Source of the DNA: Dyella sp. ASV21
Lineage (GTDB): Bacteria; Pseudomonadota; Gammaproteobacteria; Xanthomonadales; Rhodanobacteraceae
DNA: 46,831 nucleotides
Reading direction: 5' to 3'
Assembly: GCF_016428975.1 (NCBI RefSeq)
Contig: NZ_JAELTT010000034.1
Span: 1-46,831 of the forward strand
Both the position numbers and the translations under genes were made by a program. This document shows positions 32,562 through 40,591 of the stretch, one piece after another; the stretch's first letter is position 1; the number at the start of each line of letters is the position of its first letter. The notes below the pieces were generated by a model. It did not search any database, was not told the origin of the DNA, and was given only the letters and a program-made list of their open reading frames with translations.

Positions 32562-34865
32562 ATGTCTACTGTTTCCCGCCGGCGCCTCGGCGCGCCGACC
32601 CTAGCCTTGCGTCCGATCTCCCACGCCATCGCCCTCGCCGTGCTGGCGGGCCTGTGCCTGAGCCAACCCGCGCTGGCCGGCGACAATGACGCCACGCCCG
32701 CCACCGCCGATGCCGCCCCGGCCAAACCCAACCCCAACGCGCCCAAGGCGCCCAAGGAGCTGGAGGAAGTGGAAGTGCAGGGTACGGCCGGCAACTCCGC
32801 CATTACCCAAGCGCCGACCCAGGCCGACCTTACCGTCACCCAGCCGCAGTCGGTGATCGGCCTGGACTGGATCAGCAACCACGTGGCACCCACGGCCGAC
32901 TACGCCACCATTGCCGCGATCGCGCCGGGCGTAACCAACGTGAGCACGGCCGGCCCGGGTCTGGGCGAGTCCAAGCAGATGACGCTGCGCGGCTTCAACG
33001 ACAACTCCTACAACGTTACCTACGACGGCATTCCGTTCGGCGACACCAACGACTTCAGCCATCACACCAGCAGCTATTTCCCGGCCAAGATGATCGGCCA
33101 GGTACTGGTGGATCGCGGCCCGGGCAGCGCCAGCACCATCGGCGAAGCCACCTTTGGCGGCACCGTGGCACTGAGCTCGAAAGACCCGCTGGACACGTTC
33201 TCCTTCGTTCCGACGCAGAGCTTCGGCAGCTACGACACCTCGCTGACGCACCTGGAGGTCAACTCGGGCAAGCTCGATGACCTGGGCGGCGGCAAGTTCA
33301 TCGCCAGCGCGCAGTACATCAGCACCGATACCGCCAAGACCGACGGCGACAGCTCGCGCAAGACCGGCTACATCAAGTACGTGCAGCCGATCGGCGACAG
33401 CACCGAGATCACCTTCCTCAGCAACTACAACTACATCCGCTTCAACAACCCCAACCTGAGCTCGCTCACGCTGCAGCAGATCGCGCAGCTCGGCCGCAAC
33501 TTCGGCCTCAACCAAGACCCGACCAGCACCAACTGCGCCTGCTACAACTACCAGACCAAGCAGACCGACCTGGAATACCTGGGCGTGCACAGCAAGCTCT
33601 CGGACACCTGGTCGCTGGACAACAAGGTCTATACCTACGCCTACGACAACACCAGCCACGAAAGCCCGTACGTAGGCACCAAGCTGTCCAAGACCAACAT
33701 GGGCGGCTACATCAAGATCAACAACTACCGCGCATGGGGCGACGTGCTGCAGCTGGTGCACGCCGACGACTACGGCCAGTTCCGCACCGGTGGCTGGTAC
33801 GAGTACACCAACAACGACCGCTCCAGCGTGGCGATCGACTACGGCAACGGCGGCGCCATCGACGTGAAACCGGGCACCTCGACCTTCGGCAGCTACAACA
33901 GCAAGGGCGTTTACAGCGGCCCGTACAAGTACACCATGAAGGACCAGCTGCACACCGGCCAGCTCTACGCCGAGTACGAGTGGTACGCCGCCGACGGCCT
34001 CAGCATCACCCCGGGCGTGAAGTACTTCAACGTAAGCCGCGACATCGAGGCGCCGATCAACCAGACCAGCAAGACGCCGCTCTACTACAACCAGAGCTGG
34101 AACAAGACGCTGGGCTACCTCACCGCCAACTACCTGTTGCGCGATGACTGGAGCATCTACGCCACCGCGGCGCAGGGCTACCTCACGCCCAACCTCAACG
34201 AGTTCTACGTGCCCGATCCGACGCAGAACAACACCAAGCCCGAGCAGACGATGAACTACCAGTTCGGCACGGTCTACAAGACCGACCGCCTCAACGCGGA
34301 CGCCGACGTCTACTTCATCAACTTCAAGAACTACCAGTTCTCCACCAATATTCCGGGCACCACGGATGCGGTGTATTACCTGGCGCGCGGCGCCTACCTC
34401 AAGGGCATCGAAGGCGAAGTCACCTACTACCTGGGCAGCGGCACCAGCCTGTTCGCCAACGGCTCGCTGCAGGACGCCCACTTCAAGGGCTCGGACCTGG
34501 ACCTGCCCAACGTGCCCAACCGCACCGCGGCGCTCGGCGTGCTGTACGAACAGAACGGCTTCTTCGCCTCGCTGTACGACAAGTTCTCCGGCGGCCAGAA
34601 GGCCTACAACTCCAACTTCAACCCGGATATCGCCTCCTCGGTGACCTCCACCGTCGGCACCGGCGGCTACTGGCAGGCGGCGATGAGTGTGGGCTACGGC
34701 CAGAACATCACCGGCTCGTTCATCAAGAGCTACAAGGTGCGCCTGCAGGTGGACAACCTGTTCGACGCACACAACCTGGTCATCAACTCCGTGAGCGGCA
34801 ACGCGGGTTCGTACTACGTACTGCCAGGCCGCAGCTGGTTCGCATCGGTATCGCTGGGACTTTGA
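32562..34865 (+). CDS. TonB-dependent outer-membrane receptor
   Basis: The 767-residue receptor has a signal peptide (AIALAVLAGLCLSQPALA), an Ala/Pro-rich linker, a TonB-box-like LEEVEVQG (about 67-74), and a plug domain with TLRGFNDNSYNVTYDGIPFGDTN, VLVDRGPGSASTIGEATFGGTV. A 22-strand barrel region follows with many aromatic-ended strands. It lacks the SusC-type extension. The ligand is unknown; the next gene (four bases later) encodes a periplasmic PAP2 phosphatase, and a two-component system follows, so uptake of a phosphorylated compound or its product is a reasonable inference. A repeat motif upstream may bind that response regulator. Confidence 0.92.
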   Translation: MSTVSRRRLGAPTLALRPISHAIALAVLAGLCLSQPALAGDNDATPATADAAPAKPNPNAPKAPKELEEVEVQGTAGNSAITQAPTQADLTVTQPQSVIGLDWISNHVAPTADYATIAAIAPGVTNVSTAGPGLGESKQMTLRGFNDNSYNVTYDGIPFGDTNDFSHHTSSYFPAKMIGQVLVDRGPGSASTIGEATFGGTVALSSKDPLDTFSFVPTQSFGSYDTSLTHLEVNSGKLDDLGGGKFIASAQYISTDTAKTDGDSSRKTGYIKYVQPIGDSTEITFLSNYNYIRFNNPNLSSLTLQQIAQLGRNFGLNQDPTSTNCACYNYQTKQTDLEYLGVHSKLSDTWSLDNKVYTYAYDNTSHESPYVGTKLSKTNMGGYIKINNYRAWGDVLQLVHADDYGQFRTGGWYEYTNNDRSSVAIDYGNGGAIDVKPGTSTFGSYNSKGVYSGPYKYTMKDQLHTGQLYAEYEWYAADGLSITPGVKYFNVSRDIEAPINQTSKTPLYYNQSWNKTLGYLTANYLLRDDWSIYATAAQGYLTPNLNEFYVPDPTQNNTKPEQTMNYQFGTVYKTDRLNADADVYFINFKNYQFSTNIPGTTDAVYYLARGAYLKGIEGEVTYYLGSGTSLFANGSLQDAHFKGSDLDLPNVPNRTAALGVLYEQNGFFASLYDKFSGGQKAYNSNFNPDIASSVTSTVGTGGYWQAAMSVGYGQNITGSFIKSYKVRLQVDNLFDAHNLVINSVSGNAGSYYVLPGRSWFASVSLGL

Positions 34866-34869
34866 TGAC

Positions 34870-35601
34870 ATGAAGAAGATGACGCACAACCCGTTCCTCG
34901 CCCTGCTGCTCGTTGCCGGCTCGGCATGCGCCGCGCCTGCCGTGGCCGGCACGGCCTACCTCAGCCAGGCCCAGCTCGATCAGGTGATGGCCGCCCTGCC
35001 CGCGCCCAGCGCGCCGGGCAGCGCCGAGGACCAGGCCGATCGCGCCGCCACCGACCGCGCCTTCGCCGCGCGCTCGCAGGCCGACTTCAGCCAGGCCGAG
35101 CAGGAAGAAAAGTTCGACGCGTTCGCCTTTGCGCCGGTGATCGGCAAGGGCTTTCGCGCCGACAAGCTGCCGCACGTGGCCGCCCTGTTCAAGGAAGCCG
35201 AGCACGAGACCAAAGAAGCCGTGGACCAGTCCAAGGATCATTGGAAGCGTCTGCGTCCCTGCCCGCCGGCCTCCGCCTGCGCCATGAACCCCGAGCAGGC
35301 CGCCAAGAAGAGCTTCGGCTACCCCAGCGGCCACTCCAGCCGCGCCACGGTGGACGCGATCCTGCTGGCCCAGCTGTTTCCGCAGGACGCCGATGCGCTG
35401 ATGCAGCACGCCCACGAGATTGGCTGGCGCCGCGTGGTGAAGGGCGTACACACCCTGCAGGACATCTATGCCGGGCGTGAATTCGGCCAGGCATTGGCCA
35501 CCGACATGCTGGCCTCGCCGGCGTTCCAGCACGATTTGGCGGCGGCTCGCGAGGAACTGCGCGCCGCCGGTTTGGCTCCGGTCCCCTCGCACGCCCCTTG
35601 A
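34870..35601 (+). CDS. Periplasmic PAP2-family acid phosphatase (class A-like)
   Basis: The 243-residue protein has a signal peptide (FLALLLVAGSACAAPAVAG). The three PAP2 phosphatase motifs appear in order: K-x6-R-P in KDHWKRLRP, P-S-G-H in GYPSGHSSRAT, and R-x5-H-x3-D in RRVVKGVHTLQD with the catalytic His. The order and size match class A non-specific acid phosphatases (PhoC/PhoN-like). It is secreted to the periplasm and releases phosphate from organic monoesters. It starts four bases after the TonB receptor gene and shares its operon. Confidence 0.92.
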   Translation: MKKMTHNPFLALLLVAGSACAAPAVAGTAYLSQAQLDQVMAALPAPSAPGSAEDQADRAATDRAFAARSQADFSQAEQEEKFDAFAFAPVIGKGFRADKLPHVAALFKEAEHETKEAVDQSKDHWKRLRPCPPASACAMNPEQAAKKSFGYPSGHSSRATVDAILLAQLFPQDADALMQHAHEIGWRRVVKGVHTLQDIYAGREFGQALATDMLASPAFQHDLAAAREELRAAGLAPVPSHAP

Positions 35602-35670
35602 TGGAGCACGCCCAGGGATGGGCGCTACTTTCCCCGGACCGTAACAAAACGGAAAGACAATGATCGAGAC

Positions 35671-35694
35671 GCGGCAGGCCAGCGGGCCTGCCGC
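35671..35694 (+). terminator. Hairpin between PAP2 phosphatase and response regulator genes
   Basis: GCGGCAGGCC and GGCCTGCCGC pair perfectly around an AGCG loop, followed by CTTCGTTT. It would reduce read-through from the receptor-phosphatase genes into the regulator genes; the T-run is weak. Confidence 0.6.
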
Positions 35695-35712
35695 CTTCGT
35701 TTAGGGGGCACG

Positions 35713-36378
35713 GTGCACATCATCCTGGTGGAAGACGACTTGCAGCTGGGCGCCGCCATCCAGCGCGCGCTGGACCGGCTTTCCTATACCGTAACCTGGC
35801 TCACCGACGGCGCCTCGGCCGTGGCCGCCATGCAGGAACACAGCGCCGACCTGGTGCTGCTGGACCTGGGCTTGCCCGGCAAGGACGGCCTGGACGTGCT
35901 CACCGAAGCGCGCCACAACCATATCCGCACGCCGGTGCTGATCCTTACCGCGCGCGACGCGGTACAGGCCCGCGTACATGGCCTGGATGCCGGCGCCGAC
36001 GATTACATGACCAAGCCGTTTCACCTGGACGAACTGGCCGCACGCATCCGCTCGCTCACCCGCCGCATGCAAGGCCTGGCCGGCAACCGCATCGAAGCGG
36101 GCGCGCTGTGCCTGGACCTGGCCACGCTCGAGGTCACCTTCCGTGGCAACAAGGTGGACCTCACCCGCCGCGAGTTCACCCTGCTGCAAGCCCTGATGGA
36201 GCGCGCCGGCCGCCTGGTGCGACGCGATGCGCTGGAAAGCTCGCTGTACGGTACCGAGAAAATCGTCGGCGATGGCGCGCTGGACGTGTTGGTGCATTCG
36301 CTGCGGCGCAAGCTCAGTTTCGACACCATCCAGAACGTGCGCGCCTTCGGCTACATGATTCCGCGCGACCCGTCATGA
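35713..36378 (+). CDS. OmpR-family response regulator
   Basis: The GTG at 35713 encodes 221 residues. The receiver domain has the acidic pair in LVEDDLQLG, the phospho-acceptor Asp51 in LVLLDLGLPG, Thr79 and Lys101 in DDYMTKPFH. The C-terminal winged-helix domain shows LTRREFTLLQALMERAGRLVRRDALE and VLVHSLRRKL, of the PmrA/QseB/TctD type. The histidine kinase gene overlaps its stop by four bases (ATGA), so they form a two-component pair. Likely target: the upstream receptor-phosphatase genes, given the repeats at 32441-32468. Confidence 0.93.
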   Translation: MHIILVEDDLQLGAAIQRALDRLSYTVTWLTDGASAVAAMQEHSADLVLLDLGLPGKDGLDVLTEARHNHIRTPVLILTARDAVQARVHGLDAGADDYMTKPFHLDELAARIRSLTRRMQGLAGNRIEAGALCLDLATLEVTFRGNKVDLTRREFTLLQALMERAGRLVRRDALESSLYGTEKIVGDGALDVLVHSLRRKLSFDTIQNVRAFGYMIPRDPS

Positions 36379-37766
36379 AGCCCACCAGCCTGCGCGGGCG
36401 CCTGCGCTGGATGATTATCGCCCTGCTGGTGCTGTTCCTGCTGCCGCTGGCGTTCTTCAGCTTCCGCCGTACCAGCGCGGAAATGAGCCAGCTCTCCGAC
36501 GCGCGCCTGGCGGAAGCCGCGCACACCATCGCCACCCTGATTCATCAAGCCGGCATCGATACCTTCACCGGCCACGAAGGCATGCTGGTGCCGGTTCGCA
36601 AGAAAACCGAAGTGCTGCAGGCCGGCGACGTCGCCACCAACGAATCCGTGGTGGGCTTCCAGGTATTCGATCGACACGGCAAGCTGCTGCTCGGCACGGC
36701 CAACCTGATGACGCTGCCCGCCACGCCGGACGACCGCTCCGCCTATCACGACCTGAAAAAGCAGCACCACGTGTGGCGCACCTATAGCTACGTGGACCCC
36801 GCCAGCCAATACGTGATCCGCGTGGCCGATCGTTACGACAGCCGCGAGGAGATCGTGCATGCGTTGTGGCTGGATCACGGCCTGCCCTTTCTGTTCGGCC
36901 TGCCGGTGCTGGCCCTGCTGGTGGGCTGGGCCGTGGGCCGTGGCTTGCGCCCGCTGGCGACCTTGACCTCGGCACTCTCCGAGCGCGAACCCGGCAGCCG
37001 GGAACGCATCCATCTCGCCGACGCGCCACTGGAACTGCGCCCCGTGCTGGCCGCGCTCAACGAACAGTTGGAACGCCAGGAAGATGCGCTGGAGCGCGAA
37101 CGCCGTTTCAGTGCCGACGTGGCCCACGAACTGCGCACGCCACTGGCCTCCATCCAGCTGAATCTCGAAAGCGCCATGGCCACCATCGACCCGGACGAGA
37201 TCCAGGACAGCCTGGACGGCGCGCAACACAGCGTCGCCACGCTATCCCGTCGCATCGAGCAACTGCTGTCGCTCGCCAAGATCGAAGCCGGCGCCGCCTC
37301 CAGCCAGCCCGCCGCGGTGGATCTGGCGCAGCTGGCCGATCATGTGGTGACCGAACTCACACCGGTGATACAGGGCCGCGGCGTGACGCTGGACGTGGCC
37401 GAACAGCTTTCACCCGTGCTGGTGCGTGGGCACGAGCCTGCCCTGGCCGCCTTGCTGCGCAACCTGCTGGAGAACTCCCTGCGCTATGTGCCGGCCGGCG
37501 GACAGATCCATCTCGCCATTGCGCAAAGCGCGCTGGAAGCCACCCTGGAAGTGATCGATAACGGCCCCGGCATTCCGCAGGAGCGGCGTCGCGCGGTGTT
37601 CGCCCGCTTCCACCGCGAAGCGGGAAGCCGTGGCGAAGGCTATGGCCTTGGGCTGTCCATCGTGGCTCGCGCCGCCGGCATGCATCGTGCGTCCATCGAA
37701 CTGCTGGATGCACCGCGTGGACAAGGGCTGCGCGTGCGCGTATCGATACCGCGCCTGTGTCCCTGA
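36375..37766 (+). CDS. Sensor histidine kinase
   Basis: ATG 36375 gives 463 residues. The first membrane helix (WMIIALLVLFLLPLAFFSF) and a second near residue 170-185 (FLFGLPVLALLVGWAVG) flank a periplasmic sensor of about 130 residues. A HAMP-like linker follows, then the dimerisation/H-box ADVAHELRTPLA with the phospho-acceptor His251. The ATP-binding domain shows N (LLENSLRYV), G1 (DNGPGIP) and G2 (GYGLGLSIV) boxes. It belongs to the TctE/QseC-like class. A longer frame upstream overlaps the regulator gene and is rejected. The signal is unknown. Confidence 0.93.
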   Translation: MKPTSLRGRLRWMIIALLVLFLLPLAFFSFRRTSAEMSQLSDARLAEAAHTIATLIHQAGIDTFTGHEGMLVPVRKKTEVLQAGDVATNESVVGFQVFDRHGKLLLGTANLMTLPATPDDRSAYHDLKKQHHVWRTYSYVDPASQYVIRVADRYDSREEIVHALWLDHGLPFLFGLPVLALLVGWAVGRGLRPLATLTSALSEREPGSRERIHLADAPLELRPVLAALNEQLERQEDALERERRFSADVAHELRTPLASIQLNLESAMATIDPDEIQDSLDGAQHSVATLSRRIEQLLSLAKIEAGAASSQPAAVDLAQLADHVVTELTPVIQGRGVTLDVAEQLSPVLVRGHEPALAALLRNLLENSLRYVPAGGQIHLAIAQSALEATLEVIDNGPGIPQERRRAVFARFHREAGSRGEGYGLGLSIVARAAGMHRASIELLDAPRGQGLRVRVSIPRLCP

Positions 37767-37860
37767 GCATTACGACCGCCTAACGAAGGCGCGCGCATAG
37801 TACTTGCGTAGCATCCGACAGGCACCGCCTGCCGCCCTACGCCGCCGGTAGAGGCACGCC

Positions 37861-38082
37861 ATGCTCAGGTCCAGAAACGAACTTCGCAGCAGCATTGGCC
37901 GCCTGGAAGCATTCATCGCGCGAATGCACGACCAATACCCCGCAGATTCCGATTTCTTCCAACACACCGACGGCATTTTCTCCGACGTGCTGAGCCACGT
38001 CGTGCAAGAAGATCAAGATTGGGTCATCGACCTGGTCGATGCCGTGTGCACCCGCCACGGCATGCCCTACCCGGCGCACTGA
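37861..38082 (+). CDS. Hypothetical protein, 73 residues
   Basis: The frame starts MLRSRNELRSSIGRLEAFIARMHDQ after a GAGG ribosome binding site and ends FSDVLSHVVQEDQDWVIDLVDAVCTRHG. It is acidic, helical-looking and has no signal peptide. No family is recognised. Clean start and composition argue for a real small gene; function cannot be assigned. Confidence 0.5.
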   Translation: MLRSRNELRSSIGRLEAFIARMHDQYPADSDFFQHTDGIFSDVLSHVVQEDQDWVIDLVDAVCTRHGMPYPAH

Positions 38083-38172
38083 GCGCGGGCGATTCCAGCC
38101 GCGCGCACCACGAACACGCCGTCCAAGCCACGGCCGATGCGTGCCGTTTAGCCATCCGAACGGCCAGCCCAC

Positions 38173-38385
38173 TCAGCGGAACATATCGTCGCCGGGCACG
38201 TTTCGCTTGTCCGAGGTACCGCATCGCAGGGCCGCGGTAACCGCCAGCGCTTCGCTGGTGAAATAATCGGCGGTAACACCAAAGCGACCGCGAATAGCCG
38301 CGCCATTGCGTATCAGACGCCAGCAGCCCCTCCACCGCCCTGACGAATCAGGGCCGTCGGCCCAGGCATCGATGGAGATCGTCAT
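38173..38385 (-). CDS. Hypothetical protein, 70 residues
   Basis: The frame begins MTISIDAWADGPDSSGRWRGCWRLIRNGAAIRG from ATG 38385 and continues RFGVTADYFTSEALAVTAALRCG, a pattern suggesting a small beta-strand pair followed by a helix. No signal peptide or known motif is visible. It lies in a run of small unrecognised genes between a two-component system and T6SS genes. Confidence 0.4.
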   Translation of the reverse strand: MTISIDAWADGPDSSGRWRGCWRLIRNGAAIRGRFGVTADYFTSEALAVTAALRCGTSDKRNVPGDDMFR

Positions 38386-38478
38386 CACGGCAAGTCCCGG
38401 TCAAACAGCATCTCGACGCTAGGCGCATTAAGCGCATATAGCAAGCAAATACTGGCCGCGACGCAAGAAAAATAACAA

Positions 38479-38781
38479 ATGGCGCCCAAGAAGCGAGTAT
38501 GGTGCCAGAGGAGAGGTGTTTTCTCTCCTGTTCCTCAACGCGTGCATGAAGGCGCGGTCTTAGCCTGGCTTATGTACACCAATCGACCCAATCCACTGAC
38601 GTGTGGGCAATGGGCGCTGTTGCGAAAGGTCGTCGGTGACTGCCCGCTGTCACTGCGCGCGGTCCTTCGCACTACAGAGCTGCGTCGCCTGGTGGACGAG
38701 GGTCTGGTCACGGTGAGGCATGACCGGGTGTGTGCGACACGTTCCGGCATGGAAGCCCTCTGGTATCACCTTCTTCACTGA
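38479..38781 (+). CDS. Hypothetical protein, possibly winged-helix
   Basis: From ATG 38479 the product has 100 residues; a start at ATG 38572 would leave 69 (MYTNRPNPLTCGQWALLRKVV). The latter part, GQWALLRKVVGDCPLSLRAVL and ELRRLVDEGLVTVRHDRVCATRSGMEALWY, has the rhythm of a winged helix (recognition helix then wing). No known family is recognised. The local sequence is less GC-rich than its surroundings, consistent with acquired DNA. Confidence 0.45.
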   Translation: MAPKKRVWCQRRGVFSPVPQRVHEGAVLAWLMYTNRPNPLTCGQWALLRKVVGDCPLSLRAVLRTTELRRLVDEGLVTVRHDRVCATRSGMEALWYHLLH

Positions 38782-38870
38782 TTGAAGAACCGTACCCAGT
38801 CTCGTTGCTTGACCTGATCTTTGCCGCAATGTCCGGCGACCACGATCGCCTCACGCTTTAGGAGACCTCC

Positions 38871-39056
38871 ATGACGCAAGCTCCCAAGAACCTATCTCTC
38901 GCCCACATCCACGACGTCTACAACAGCGGTGTGAGCAAGCGCGAACCCAGTCAAGCCAAGCCCAACTACAAAACGACTCAGCGCTTTGCAAGAGACGCAG
39001 GACACCCTGGGATAGCGCCTACCCGTCCCCTTCCTCCCGGCACCCGTCGCGGTTGA
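38871..39056 (+). CDS. Hypothetical small protein, 61 residues
   Basis: A strong AGGAG lies a few bases before the ATG. The product (MTQAPKNLSLAHIHDVYNSGVSKREPS...) is hydrophilic and probably partly disordered with a Pro/Gly/Arg-rich end. No signal peptide or family. The ribosome binding site is the main support. Confidence 0.42.
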   Translation: MTQAPKNLSLAHIHDVYNSGVSKREPSQAKPNYKTTQRFARDAGHPGIAPTRPLPPGTRRG

Positions 39057-39109
39057 CGGAACACCGGCCTCACCCAACCAGCGCGCGATGAACGCGATAC
39101 ACAAAGCCC

Positions 39110-39355
39110 ATGGTCTGGATCGTCGAGAACTTCATGGTCGATCGCGTGCCCCATCGCTTCGAGGGCTCCTCCTTCAAGCGTCAAGGACGCTGGATGGGTG
39201 AAGGCCACCTGTGGCGAAAGGGCCGTTTCCTCTCTCGCGCAAGCTTTCCGCTGGCCACCGGTGACATGCCAGCCAACGCGATGAGTGACGAAGAGCAACG
39301 ACTCGCGCTTATCCAGCGAGCGAAGTCCTTGGCAACGTCGTTAGGGACGCCATAG
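39110..39355 (+). CDS. Hypothetical protein, 81 residues
   Basis: Starts MVWIVENFMVDRVPHRFEGSSFKRQGRWMGEGHLWRKGRFLS and ends with a helical stretch (SDEEQRLALIQRAKSLATSLG). It is basic and aromatic-rich. No family is recognised. A terminator hairpin follows 45 bases after it, which supports a real transcript. Confidence 0.42.
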   Translation: MVWIVENFMVDRVPHRFEGSSFKRQGRWMGEGHLWRKGRFLSRASFPLATGDMPANAMSDEEQRLALIQRAKSLATSLGTP

Positions 39356-39399
39356 CCAAGAACCTTCCGCTACGGCTTAACCGCACATGGTTTCTACGC

Positions 39400-39427
39400 G
39401 CAGACCTCGGTGAAAACCGAGGTCTGC
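39400..39427 (+). terminator. Rho-independent terminator
   Basis: GCAGACCTCGGT and ACCGAGGTCTGC pair perfectly around a GAAA tetraloop, followed by TCGTTTGTT. It ends the run of small genes before the T6SS hcp promoter region. Confidence 0.82.
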
Positions 39428-39515
39428 TCGTTTGTTGTGGGAACACCCTTGGACGCGATGCGCGCAGGCGCTGCGTACCGCCACGCCTGCGCGTGATAAC
39501 CGCAACGACCACGGC

Positions 39516-39607
39516 CGAGCAATGGCTTGCTCGCCTGGGCAATGCATTGCCGAGTCTCGCCCACGTGACATCAATGACTTAGCGACCATCGAGCAACCGC
39601 TTGCTCG
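39516..39607. promoter_or_regulatory. Three GCAA-N4-TTGC inverted repeats, candidate sigma-54 activator sites
   Basis: CGAGCAATGGCTTGCTCG (39516-39533) and CGAGCAACCGCTTGCTCG (39590-39607) are near-identical dyads, and GGCAATGCATTGCC (39538-39551) is a related palindrome. The first two centres are 20 bases apart, two helical turns. They lie about 120-210 bases upstream of the sigma-54 promoter of hcp, where enhancer-binding proteins usually bind. Confidence 0.7.
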
Positions 39608-39724
39608 TCTCATATCGAAAACACCTGCTTTTCCCCGTGCTTTGCTGCCGAATCGCCATGCAGGCACCCGCGTGAATCGCGCAACCCGCTTATTTAAAAC
39701 GACTTTCCCGAGGCGCACACGCGT

Positions 39725-39739
39725 TGGCACGGCGTTTGC
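39725..39739 (+). promoter_or_regulatory. Sigma-54 (RpoN) promoter of hcp
   Basis: TGGCACGGCGTTTGC matches the -24/-12 consensus TGGCACG-N4-TTGC exactly, with the invariant GG and GC at the correct 10-base spacing. Transcription would start near 39751, about 65 bases before the hcp start codon. Confidence 0.85.
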
Positions 39740-39815
39740 CATAGCTCCGTCGTCATCCACTGCGGATGGCACATCGGCCCATCCGGCCATCCTGTGACGA
39801 CATAAGGAAATCGAG

Positions 39816-40334
39816 ATGCCTACACCCGCCTATATCAGCATCAACGGCAAGACCCAGGGCAACCTTACCAAGGGCGCTTTCACTGCCGACTCCGTCGGCA
39901 ACGTGTACGTCGAAGGCCATGAAGACCAGATCCTGGTCCAGGAAATCGAACATCGCGTTACCACCCCGACCGACCCGCAGAGCGGCCAGCCGTCGGGCCA
40001 GCGCGTGCACAAGCCGTTTACCTTCACCTGCGCGCTGAACAAGTCGGTACCGCTGATGTATCAGTCGCTGGCTTCCGGCGAAATGCTTCCCTCGGTGGAA
40101 GTGCAGTGGTTCCGCACCTCGGTCGACGGCAAGCAGGAGCACTTCTTCACCACCAAGCTGGAAGACGCCACCATCGTCGACATCAACACCGTGCTGCCGC
40201 ACGCGCAGGATTCGACCAAGTCTGAATTCACCCAGCTGATCCGCGTGTCCATGGCCTACCGCAAGATCACCTGGACCCACAGCATCGCCGGCACCGAGTC
40301 GTCCGACGACTGGCGCAAGCCGATGGAAGCCTGA
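39816..40334 (+). CDS. hcp: T6SS tube protein Hcp (TssD)
   Basis: The 172-residue protein starts MPTPAYISINGKTQGNLTKGAFTADSVGN and includes VQEIEHRVTTPTD, HKPFTFTCALNKSVPLMYQSL, EVQWFR and YRKITWTHSIAGTESSDDWR, the standard Hcp beta-barrel markers. Hcp hexamers stack into the tube expelled by the type VI system and carry effectors. AAGGAA precedes the ATG. A sigma-54 promoter and three inverted repeats lie upstream, and a strong terminator follows, so it is a separately controlled single gene. It is convergent with tssM. Confidence 0.95.
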   Translation: MPTPAYISINGKTQGNLTKGAFTADSVGNVYVEGHEDQILVQEIEHRVTTPTDPQSGQPSGQRVHKPFTFTCALNKSVPLMYQSLASGEMLPSVEVQWFRTSVDGKQEHFFTTKLEDATIVDINTVLPHAQDSTKSEFTQLIRVSMAYRKITWTHSIAGTESSDDWRKPMEA

Positions 40335-40349
40335 TCCAACCAGGCCAAG

Positions 40350-40383
40350 AAAAAAGCCGGTGCCTTGGGCACCGGCTTTTTTT
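40350..40383. terminator. Bidirectional rho-independent terminator
   Basis: GCCGGTGCC and GGCACCGGC enclose a TTG loop, with six A on one side and seven T on the other. It ends hcp and can also serve the convergent tssM transcript. Confidence 0.93.
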
Positions 40384-40402
40384 ATGGGAGAGAGGCATGG
40401 AA

Positions 40403-40439
40403 GTCACGGGATTCCCGCGTTCGCGGGAATCCCGGTGAC
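40403..40439. repeat. REP-like palindrome
   Basis: GTCACGGGATTCCCGCG and its inverse (CGCGGGAATCCCGGTGAC, with one extra base) flank TT. The core ATTCCC-N8-GGGAAT equals that of the element before nrdB at 13974-13999, so at least two copies of this family occur in the window. Confidence 0.8.
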
Positions 40440-40591
40440 GTGCTTGAACCTTGCCGGGGTCTTCAGGCCCCGCGCTTGCCCGCATACGGCCCTCTATGGG
40501 CGCGTAACGCCCAGGCGCCCCGTCGGCGGCACCCAGCAGCCTCCCCCGGCCACACGCTGCCGTGGTGGCCGGGAAAGGCTATCGATGCACC

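Noticed and set aside
32601-34952. 783-codon open frame antisense to the TonB receptor
   Set aside because: The sequence is low-complexity Val/Gly/Ala-rich with no fold-like pattern, while the plus strand encodes a complete receptor with signal peptide and plug motifs.
39377-39790. Minus-strand frame of 137 codons over the hcp promoter region
   Set aside because: The region is explained by a terminator, enhancer-like dyads and a sigma-54 promoter, and the frame has no recognisable features.
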